Source of the DNA: Streptomyces longispororuber
Lineage (GTDB): Bacteria > Actinomycetota > Actinomycetes > Streptomycetales > Streptomycetaceae
Assembly: GCF_024448165.1 (NCBI RefSeq)
Contig: NZ_JAMOLN010000006.1
Coordinates: 1 to 64,000, forward strand
Direction: 5' to 3'
Length of the DNA stretch: 64,000 nucleotides
Shown: piece by piece, positions 57,615 to 64,000 of the stretch
Layout: each line of letters starts with the position of its first letter
Position numbering within the stretch: the stretch's first letter is position 1
Translations under genes and position numbers: made by a program
Notes under the pieces: generated by a model
Seen by the model: only the letters and a program-made list of their open reading frames with translations
Databases searched by the model: none
Told to the model about the DNA's origin: nothing

Positions 57615-60600
57615 ATGGGGAACCACATACGACACACACGTCACGGCGTCCGAAGACCTCTGCACGCCGCACTGACCGCCGCCGTGCTCGGCGGCCTGCT
57701 CTCCGCGACACCCGTGGCACAGGCGGCCGACACACCCGGGCGCACCCGTGTCATCGTCGAACTCGACGGTGCCACGGCGCTGCAGGCGCCGGCGGGCCCC
57801 GCCCGCGACGCGCGGACCGCCGACGTCCGCGCGGCCCGCGAGAGGATCGACACCCGGCAGGACGCCGTCCTCGACGCGGCGCGGGACGCGGGCGCCGCCC
57901 CGACGTCCGTACGCCGCATGGGGCTTGCCCTGAACGCGGTCGCCATGACCGTCGACCAGGACGCCCTGGCCCGGCTGCGGACCCTGCCCGGCGTGCGGTC
58001 CGTCGTCCCCGACGCCCGCGTCAAGGTGCAGGCCACCGAAGCCCATGACCTCGTCGGGCTGCCGAAGGTCTGGGACCGCCCCGCCCCCGGCGGCGGGAAG
58101 GTCACCGGCCGGGGCACGACCGTCGCCGTCATCGACTCGGGCGTCGACTACACCCACCCCGACCTGGGCGGCGGCATCGGCGAGGGCCACAAGGTCGTCG
58201 GCGGCCACGACTTCGTCAACCACGACGACGACCCGATGGACGACAACGCCCACGGGACCCACGTCGCCGGCATCATCGCCGCGAAGGCGGCCGGACCGGG
58301 CGGCGTGACGGGCGCGGCGCCGGACGCCCGGCTCCTCGCGTACAAGGTCATGGACGCCGACGGGTACGGCGAGACCTCCGCGATCGTCGCCGGCATCGAG
58401 GCCGCGATCGACCCGGCCAACCCGCACCGCGCCGACGTCATCAACCTCAGCATCGGCGGCCCCGGCGACGGCGGCGACCCGCTCGGCCGGGCCGCCACCG
58501 CGGCCGTCGACGCGGGCGTCGTGGTCGTGGCCTCCGCGGGCAACGAGGGACCGGGCCCGTACACGGTCGGCTCGCCCGCGGCGGCCCCCGGCGTCCTCGC
58601 CGTCGGCGCCTCCACCAGCGGTGTCGCCGTACCCGAACTCCGCGTCGAGGGGCAGCGGGAGACCCTGGAGACCTATCGCGGGCTCGTCTCCGCCAACCCG
58701 GCGGACGCGCCCGCGACCGGCGGCCTCGTCGACATCGGCATGGGCACCCCGGACGACTGGGAACGCGCCGGTGACGTGCGCGGCAAGGTGCTCCTCTACG
58801 CGTTCCCGCCCGCCCGCGGCGCCGAGGACCCGGTGTACCCCGAGGACCTCGCCGTGTACGAGGAGGCCGAGAAGCGCGGTGCGATCGCCCTCGTCGGCGG
58901 CGCCGCGGCCGGTGGCGGACCCGTCGTCGCGGGCCGCCCCGACGTGGCACCCCGGCGGCGCGGCGACGGGGTGCCCGTGCCCGCCGACAGCGCCCGGCGC
59001 CTCACCGGCCTCGACGACGGTCCGCGCCTGGGCCACCTCGTCGTCACCGGCGTCGACCGCATCCAGGGCCAGGAACTCACCGAACTCGCCGCGCAGAACG
59101 TGAAGTTGACGCTCAGCGGGCGGGACTCCGGCGACCAGATCGCCTCGTTCTCGTCCCGCGGCCCCGACCAGGGGCTCCGCCTGAAGCCCGACCTCGTCGC
59201 GCCGGGCGTGGAGATCCGCTCGACCGTGCCCCGGTCCGTCGTGCCCTCCGGGGCCTGGCGGATGTCCGGCACGTCGATGGCGTCCCCGCTCGTCGCGGGC
59301 TCCGCCGCCCTGCTGCGCCAGCTCCACCCGGACCGCGACGCCCGGGAGATCGGCGCCGAGCTGACCGGAGCGGCCCACCGCCTCAAGGAGGTCGAGACCA
59401 TCGCCCAGGGCGCGGGCCGCCTCGACGTGGCGGCGGCCGCCGACGCCCGCCTCACCGCGTCCCCGGCGACCGTCTCGCTCGGCCTCGCCGACCTGGGCGG
59501 CCCCCGGGTCACCGCCTCGCGCACCGTCACGCTCCACAACAGCGGGAAGCAGGCGGTCACCGGCACCGTCCGCGTCGACGGCGAAGCGGCGCGGGTGACG
59601 CCCGGCCGGGTCACCGTCCCCGCGGGCGGCACCGCCACGGTGCGCCTCACCCTGGACGCCCCGCGGCCCGCCACGACGACGCACTTCTCCGGCGCCGTCA
59701 CGGTCACCGGTCCGGACGGTCCCGCGCTGACCGTGCCCTACCTCCTCGAAGCGGCCCCGCTCGCGGTGGACGTCACCCCCGACCCGTCGTCCGGGGCGAG
59801 CACGGCCTACGTGTACACCCCGGCCGGGCTCGCCGGTCCGCCGGTCCTGACGGTCGACCCGCCGCGCGGCCGCACGTACACGACGAAGACCCGGGCCACG
59901 GCCGACCCGCGCTACTTCGCCGCCGACCTCACGGGCAGCGCCCCCGGCACCTACCGGGTCACCGCGCGCGCCACGGCCACCGGCGGCCAACGCCAGTACG
60001 GCGCGGGCGGGTTCGAGGTCACCCCGGCGGACGCCCACGGTCAGCGGTGGCAGCCGGTCGGCCCCAACAGCGCCGACGGACTGCTCACCCTCGCCCCCGG
60101 CGCGGACCGGCAGGCCGTCATGACGCAGTCCGGCAAGTCCGGCGCGTGGCTCACCACGGACGCCGGGAAGACCTGGACCGAGCGCGGCCGCACCCCGTTC
60201 ACCGGCGCCGCCACCGACGAGCCGTCGCTGGTCGTCGACGCCCACGACCCGGACCGCTGGTGGTCCGCCATGGGCGCCTTCTCCTGGTCGGTCAACGCGG
60301 GCGGCATCCTGCGCACCACCGACCGCGGCAGGACCTGGGAGCGGCTCGACGTCCCCGACGCCGGCTACACGGACCTCGTCGCCGACGCCGACACCCGCGT
60401 GCTCGTCGCGGCGACCGCGGAGGGCACGCTGCTCGTCAGCCGGGACGGCGGAGACAGCTGGCACGCCGAGGACCTCGGACTGCCGGCCGACGTGCTGCAC
60501 GTCGCCATGGGCGGCGACGACCTGTACGCCTGGGCCGGGCGCACCCTGTGGGCCGTGCGCGGCATGACCGGCGAGGGCCCGAAGAAGGCGGAGCGGATCC

Positions 60601-61862
60601 GCACCCTGCCGGACGACGGCACCCAGCTCTTCGCCGGGTTCGACGCGGCGGACCAGCTGGTGACCGCGCAGATCCTCGGCCAGGGCGGCGGACTCGTCAT
60701 CAGCCGTGACGGCGGCCGCAGTTGGGGCGCGCCGCAGGGCAACGGGCGCGGCCTCGTCACCGTGAGCCACGGCGAGATCGTGCACGACCGGTCCGACGGC
60801 ACCGTCCACCTCAGCAAGGACGCGGGCGCCACCTGGCAGGAGATCGGCAAGCCGGTCGACGGCAGCGTCGTGTACGACTTCGACCGCTGGGCCGACGGCT
60901 CGTACACGGTCGGCGCCGCGTCGGCGGGCATCTACCGCGGCCGCGACGGCGGTACGGGCCAGCGGCGCATCGGGGTGCAGGGCGAGAGCGTGCCCGCGCT
61001 CGCCGTCTCCGACGGGTCGCTGCTCGCGGGCACGAGCGTCGGGATGTACCGCACCGCACTGCCCGTCGCCTCCCCCGAGTGGGGCGCCGGCGAGCACGAG
61101 GGGACCACCGGCACCCAGGTCTCCGCGATCTCCGCCTACGCCCGGGACAGCCGGATCGTCTGGCGCACCTTCGAGAGCCTGGCCGGTCTGTCGGTGCAGC
61201 AGAGCACGGACGGCGGCCGCAGCTGGGAGGAGAAGGGGCAGCTCGACGGCACCGCCCTGGCACTGCTCGTCGACCCGCGCGACCCCGACCGGGTCGCGGT
61301 CTCCTACGACCGGATCGACGGACCCGGCGTCTACACCACCACGGACGGCGGCGCCCACTGGAAGAGCCTGCGCAAGAGCGACCGGTTCCGGGCGCTCGCG
61401 GCGGACCCGGACCGGCCCGGCCGGATCTGGCTCGGCGGCCACGGCGGCCTGTACTCCTCGGACGACTTCGGCAGGACCCTGACGAAGGCGGCCGGCGGCG
61501 AGGTCTCCGCGCTCGGCGTCGACGGCTCCCGGCTGGTCGTCGGCGGCACCACGCTGCGCTGGTCGTCCGACGGCGGCCGCACCTTCCGCACCGCCGACCA
61601 CGGCGGCCTGCGCATCCAGGTGTCGGGCCTCGTCAGGGCCGGCGGTGCCTGGTACGCGGGCACCACCGGGCGCTGGCTGCCGGGCGAAGTCCCGTACGGC
61701 GCACGGGGAGTTCTGAAGTCCACGGACGGCGGCCGCACCTGGCACAACGTGTCGGGCACCTTGCAGAACACCGACGTGCTGTCGCTGGCGGCCACGCCCG
61801 ACGGACGCGCCCTCTACGTCGGCACGGCGCTGGGAGGTGTGCACCGGCTGACCCTGAAGTGA
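57615..61862 (+). CDS. Secreted subtilisin-like serine protease (S8) with Asp-box propeller
   Basis: 1415 residues. Signal peptide about 1-37 ('AALTAAVLGGLLSATPVAQA'), inhibitor-like propeptide about 43-137, catalytic domain about 145-640 with Asp174 ('VIDSGVDYTHPD'), His213 ('NAHGTHVAG'), oxyanion Asn310 ('SAGNEG') and Ser554 ('GTSMASP'), and a protease-associated insert about 340-500. A CARDB-like beta domain follows, then about 580 residues with nine or ten Asp-box repeats of S/T-x-D-x-G-x-T/S-W type (residues about 848 to 1376), predicting a beta-propeller. Acts outside the cell; the propeller probably binds glycan or protein. No sorting motif at the C-terminus. Confidence 0.9.
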   Translation: MGNHIRHTRHGVRRPLHAALTAAVLGGLLSATPVAQAADTPGRTRVIVELDGATALQAPAGPARDARTADVRAARERIDTRQDAVLDAARDAGAAPTSVRRMGLALNAVAMTVDQDALARLRTLPGVRSVVPDARVKVQATEAHDLVGLPKVWDRPAPGGGKVTGRGTTVAVIDSGVDYTHPDLGGGIGEGHKVVGGHDFVNHDDDPMDDNAHGTHVAGIIAAKAAGPGGVTGAAPDARLLAYKVMDADGYGETSAIVAGIEAAIDPANPHRADVINLSIGGPGDGGDPLGRAATAAVDAGVVVVASAGNEGPGPYTVGSPAAAPGVLAVGASTSGVAVPELRVEGQRETLETYRGLVSANPADAPATGGLVDIGMGTPDDWERAGDVRGKVLLYAFPPARGAEDPVYPEDLAVYEEAEKRGAIALVGGAAAGGGPVVAGRPDVAPRRRGDGVPVPADSARRLTGLDDGPRLGHLVVTGVDRIQGQELTELAAQNVKLTLSGRDSGDQIASFSSRGPDQGLRLKPDLVAPGVEIRSTVPRSVVPSGAWRMSGTSMASPLVAGSAALLRQLHPDRDAREIGAELTGAAHRLKEVETIAQGAGRLDVAAAADARLTASPATVSLGLADLGGPRVTASRTVTLHNSGKQAVTGTVRVDGEAARVTPGRVTVPAGGTATVRLTLDAPRPATTTHFSGAVTVTGPDGPALTVPYLLEAAPLAVDVTPDPSSGASTAYVYTPAGLAGPPVLTVDPPRGRTYTTKTRATADPRYFAADLTGSAPGTYRVTARATATGGQRQYGAGGFEVTPADAHGQRWQPVGPNSADGLLTLAPGADRQAVMTQSGKSGAWLTTDAGKTWTERGRTPFTGAATDEPSLVVDAHDPDRWWSAMGAFSWSVNAGGILRTTDRGRTWERLDVPDAGYTDLVADADTRVLVAATAEGTLLVSRDGGDSWHAEDLGLPADVLHVAMGGDDLYAWAGRTLWAVRGMTGEGPKKAERIRTLPDDGTQLFAGFDAADQLVTAQILGQGGGLVISRDGGRSWGAPQGNGRGLVTVSHGEIVHDRSDGTVHLSKDAGATWQEIGKPVDGSVVYDFDRWADGSYTVGAASAGIYRGRDGGTGQRRIGVQGESVPALAVSDGSLLAGTSVGMYRTALPVASPEWGAGEHEGTTGTQVSAISAYARDSRIVWRTFESLAGLSVQQSTDGGRSWEEKGQLDGTALALLVDPRDPDRVAVSYDRIDGPGVYTTTDGGAHWKSLRKSDRFRALAADPDRPGRIWLGGHGGLYSSDDFGRTLTKAAGGEVSALGVDGSRLVVGGTTLRWSSDGGRTFRTADHGGLRIQVSGLVRAGGAWYAGTTGRWLPGEVPYGARGVLKSTDGGRTWHNVSGTLQNTDVLSLAATPDGRALYVGTALGGVHRLTLK

Positions 61863-61876
61863 GCCGGTGACGAGCC

Positions 61877-61914
61877 GGGGAAGGGGGCCCTGCGAGGGGA
61901 GGGCCCCCTTCCCC
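61877..61914. terminator. Strong bidirectional rho-independent terminator
   Basis: GGGGAAGGGGGCCCT (61877-61891) and AGGGCCCCCTTCCCC (61900-61914) form a perfect 15-bp stem with an 8-base loop, followed by a T-rich run (CTTTCTCTCT). It separates the convergent subtilase and FAD-oxidoreductase genes. Confidence 0.9.
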
Positions 61915-61937
61915 CTTTCTCTCTGTACCGCGGGGCG

Positions 61938-63113
61938 TCAGGCGGTCGCGTGCAGCGCCCCGTCGAACGTCGCCGCCGCCAGGCCGAACGACAGCGTCAT
62001 CCCGATCCCCGAGGTCACCGACAGCGCCCGGACCCCCGGCGCGACGTCACGGACGAGCAGCGGCCCGTTGGCGCTGCTCGCGTACACGCCCTGCCAGCGC
62101 TCCGTGATCCGCACGTCGCGCACCCCGAGCACCCGCGCGGCCTCCCGCAGGAGCAGCTCGGTCGTCGCCTCGTCCTGGAACGGGATCTCCGTCGCGTCGT
62201 ACGCGTGCGAGTCACCCACCAGGACCGTGCCGTCGGGCAGCCGGGTGAACATCACGTTCGCCACCACGTCGAGCAGCTCCGGGCTGTGGCCGGTGACCTC
62301 GGTCCGCAGCCGGGCTGCGGACGGCATCGCCGTGAAGCCGTCGTAGCGGAGCATCGAGGTGGCCGTCAGGACCGCCGCGTCGGTGCGGAAGGCCGCCGGC
62401 GCCTCGACCCGGGCCATGGAGAGCCGGCAGCGCTCGATGCCGTGCGCCTCCGCCTCGGTGGGGTACAGCCGGTCCAGGTCGTGGCCGACGCACAGCAGGA
62501 TCTGCTCGCCGTGGACCGGGCCGCGGCTGGTGTGCACGGTGCCCTGTTCGACGCCCGTGACGTTCGTCCCCCAGGCCACCGTCACGCCGGGCTGTTCGGC
62601 GAGCCACTGGGCGAGCCGGGGCGCGGCCTCGCGCGGGTTCACCCGCAGGTCCACCGGGAGGAGCGCGCCGCCCACCAGGTCGTCCCTGGCGTCCGCCGCG
62701 CGGCCCAGGGCCGTGCCCACCTCGTCCCGGGTGCGCAGCCGCACCGCGTCGGCGCCGCGCTCGTCGCGCAGCTCCTCCAGGACCGCCAGCTCCGTCGCCG
62801 ACCTGGCCACGACCAGGGCGCCCGCCTCCGGTGCCCACAGGCCCGCCCGCGCGGCGGCGTCCAGCCACCCGGTGCGCGACCGCTCCGCGAGACCGAGGAG
62901 GTCGCCGCGCTGCGCGGTGATGCAGCAGTGCCCGAAGTTGCGCACGGACGCGCCGACCGGACGCCGGTCCCGCTCGACGACGGTGACGCTCAGTCCCCGG
63001 CGGACCGCCTCCACGGCGTGCGCGAGGCCCACGATGCCGGCGCCGACCACGACGAGGTCGCTGCGGCCGCCGGGCAGGGCGACGGACGGAGAAGGTGCTG
63101 TTGCGATGCTCAT
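61938..63113 (-). CDS. FAD-dependent oxidoreductase (phosphonate-linked type)
   Basis: 391 residues. Dinucleotide-binding start 'SDLVVVGAGIVGLAHAVEAV' (residues about 18-37) with Glu at the second strand end ('VTVVERDRRPVGASVRNFGH'), then DAO-type substrate domain ending 'ASSANGPLLVRDVAPGVRAL' and 'SVTSGIGMTLSFGLAAATFD'. This pattern, with 'SVRNFGH', is that of the TIGR03364 group (from memory), which is found beside 2-aminoethylphosphonate degradation genes. Likely oxidises an aminophosphonate or related amine. It diverges from the GntR gene. Confidence 0.85.
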   Translation of the reverse strand: MSIATAPSPSVALPGGRSDLVVVGAGIVGLAHAVEAVRRGLSVTVVERDRRPVGASVRNFGHCCITAQRGDLLGLAERSRTGWLDAAARAGLWAPEAGALVVARSATELAVLEELRDERGADAVRLRTRDEVGTALGRAADARDDLVGGALLPVDLRVNPREAAPRLAQWLAEQPGVTVAWGTNVTGVEQGTVHTSRGPVHGEQILLCVGHDLDRLYPTEAEAHGIERCRLSMARVEAPAAFRTDAAVLTATSMLRYDGFTAMPSAARLRTEVTGHSPELLDVVANVMFTRLPDGTVLVGDSHAYDATEIPFQDEATTELLLREAARVLGVRDVRITERWQGVYASSANGPLLVRDVAPGVRALSVTSGIGMTLSFGLAAATFDGALHATA

Positions 63114-63154
63114 GCCGACAAGCGTGCGGAGCGAATCCCGCCAGAGGCAAGACC

Positions 63155-63164
63155 TGTCTATACA
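63155..63164. promoter_or_regulatory. Probable GntR/HutC-type operator core
   Basis: TGTCTATACA lies in the A+T-rich 127-bp spacer between the divergent FAD-oxidoreductase and GntR genes. It fits the HutC-subfamily pattern GT-x-TA-x-AC. A related segment with TTGTNNNNACAAG character surrounds the GntR start near 63237-63252. Confidence 0.55.
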
Positions 63165-63240
63165 AGTTTTCCGTTTGTTTACCAGCTGAGCACCGAGACT
63201 CACCTTGTGCCGAGCGCTGTCGGCCTGAGAAACTCAAGTT

Positions 63241-64000
63241 GTGAAGACAAGTGAGGATGGGCCGCTGCACCAACGGCTCGGAGCCGAGTTCCGGCGACGT
63301 ATCGAGGCGGGGGAGTGGCCCGAGGGGCGGCCCGTGCCGAGCGAGGCACAGCTCTGCGAGGAGTTCGGCACCTCGCGCGGCCCGGTCCGGCAGGCCCTGG
63401 CGCAGCTGCGCGCGGAGGGCCGGCTCGTGGGCGGGCGCGGCAAACCGCCGGTGGCCCGCAGGGTCACGCCCTCCCAGCCGTTCGACTCGCTGATGTCCTT
63501 CACCCAGTGGGCGCGCTCCATAGGGCGTGAGCCGGGCCAGTTCACCGTCGAGGTCGCCCGGCACCGGGCCACCGCCGACACGGCCGACCGCCTGGGTCTG
63601 GAGGAGGGGGCGCCCGTCGTCGACCTGGTCAGACTGCGGCACCTGGACGGGGTGCCCGCGATGATCGAGCGCTCCACGTTCGTCCTCGACGCGGGCGCCC
63701 ACCTGTTCGCCGTCGACCCGGACGCCGGCTCCGTCTACGAGGCCCTCATCGCGCGCGGCGTCGACCTCCACCACGCCCGCCACACCATCGACGCGATCGC
63801 CGCGGACACCGAGGACGCCGAACTGCTCGGCGTCGCGGCCGGTCAACCCCTGCTGCGCGTGCGCCGGTTGGCGTACACCGGCGACGGCACCCCCGTGGAG
63901 TACGCGGACGACCGCTACCTCCCGGCCATGGCCACCTTCACCATCGAGAACACCGTCGGAGGGCACACCGTCGCGGGCCGCGACCGCTCCGACGGCACAG
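63241..64000 (+). CDS. GntR-family regulator with UTRA domain, 3' end missing
   Basis: 253 codons visible from GTG 63241; the frame runs off the window, so the protein is incomplete. Winged helix at about 8-72: 'RLGAEFRRRIEAGEWPEGRP', 'LCEEFGTSRGPVRQALAQLR'. A UTRA/HutC ligand domain follows: 'GLEEGAPVVDLVRLRHLDGV', 'MIERSTFVLDAGAHLFAVDP', 'GVAAGQPLLRVRRLAYTGDG', 'YADDRYLP'. HutC-type proteins sense small metabolites; with the divergent FAD oxidoreductase an aminophosphonate-type inducer is plausible. Confidence 0.88.
   Translation, partial: MKTSEDGPLHQRLGAEFRRRIEAGEWPEGRPVPSEAQLCEEFGTSRGPVRQALAQLRAEGRLVGGRGKPPVARRVTPSQPFDSLMSFTQWARSIGREPGQFTVEVARHRATADTADRLGLEEGAPVVDLVRLRHLDGVPAMIERSTFVLDAGAHLFAVDPDAGSVYEALIARGVDLHHARHTIDAIAADTEDAELLGVAAGQPLLRVRRLAYTGDGTPVEYADDRYLPAMATFTIENTVGGHTVAGRDRSDGT

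Noticed and set aside
57600..61844. Antisense open frame of about 1400 codons on the minus strand opposite the subtilase
   Set aside because: It is an artefact of high G+C codon use: no signal, no family match and composition (Val/Gly/Arg-rich) typical of a complementary-frame shadow; the plus-strand protein has full S8 motifs.
62212..63966. Minus-strand open frame over the GntR gene
   Set aside because: Shadow: the plus strand encodes clear GntR HTH and UTRA motifs.
1..64000. CRISPR arrays, tRNA or rRNA genes, insertion sequences, prophage attachment sites
   Set aside because: Searched by eye for regular short repeats, cloverleaf-like segments, transposase motifs and long terminal repeats; none found.

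Overview
The window is about 72% G+C by eye. Its genes are packed tightly with many ATGA, GTGA and GTG/TTG starts, and third codon positions are almost all G or C. Family content (many TetR, LuxR, XRE and GntR regulators, MFS pumps, P450s, a Tat-exported lipoprotein, sugar ABC importers without their own ATPase, an RsbW-type kinase-like protein) points to a Streptomyces or close relative. I see no rRNA, tRNA, IS element, prophage core or CRISPR array. It reads as chromosomal accessory or metabolic DNA made of many small regulator-plus-effector modules.

Layout. 1-4.0 kb: 3' part of a beta-helix protein, GNAT acetyltransferase, VanZ and RsbW-like pair, small unknown. 4.1-9.7 kb: membrane-anchored GltB-like FMN protein, a DUF2470 protein behind a near-consensus iron box, acyltransferase 3, isochorismatase-like hydrolase, TetR-SDR pair. 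9.7-12.7 kb: type III polyketide synthase with an XRE/MmyB-type regulator, then a lipoprotein. 12.7-17.8 kb: DUF4032 protein, APH-like kinase, EamA exporter-Gfo/Idh pair facing a LysR regulator. 17.8-19.9 kb: MFS pump-TetR operon. 19.9-27.3 kb: carbohydrate-uptake and degradation operon (DeoR/LacI hybrid regulator, binding lipoprotein, two permeases, 2-hydroxyacid dehydrogenase, DUF2264 protein), the last four genes chained by 4-bp overlaps or a short gap. 27.4-30.6 kb: arylamine N-acetyltransferase, P450, small unknown, MgtC-like protein. 30.6-36.4 kb: two half-ABC exporters with complementary degenerate ATP sites, downstream of a CYP102-like heme-only P450, opposite a TetR gene.

36.4-41.0 kb: MarR-MFS pair, SnoaL-like protein, slipin, 2OG-Fe(II) oxygenase and Ogt DNA-repair methyltransferase. 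41.1-45.2 kb: PrmC-related methyltransferase, small proteins, and an Otr(A)/Tet(M)-type ribosomal protection GTPase preceded by a 43-codon overlapping leader frame. 45.3-49.7 kb: phosphatase-TetR pair facing an EamA exporter across twin operators, a reductase-deaminase fusion in reversed RibD order, and a glutathionyl-hydroquinone-reductase-like protein. 49.8-54.3 kb: SRPBCC protein, PAS-LuxR regulator, and a full P450BM3-type P450/reductase fusion of 1049 residues. 54.3-61.9 kb: PPOX-like, small membrane, VOC and flavin-reductase proteins, then a LuxR-type regulator facing a 1415-residue secreted subtilase with an Asp-box propeller. 61.9-64 kb: FAD oxidoreductase of the phosphonate-linked type facing a GntR/UTRA regulator cut by the window end.

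Most noteworthy: (1) the CYP102-like P450 / asymmetric ABC exporter / TetR module with an inverted-repeat operator; (2) the sugar operon and its shared 17-bp operator; (3) the BM3-like fusion controlled by a PAS-LuxR neighbour; (4) two candidate leader-peptide attenuators; (5) several self-consistent operator pairs next to TetR and MarR genes. All functional statements rest on motif recognition by eye; no database search was possible.
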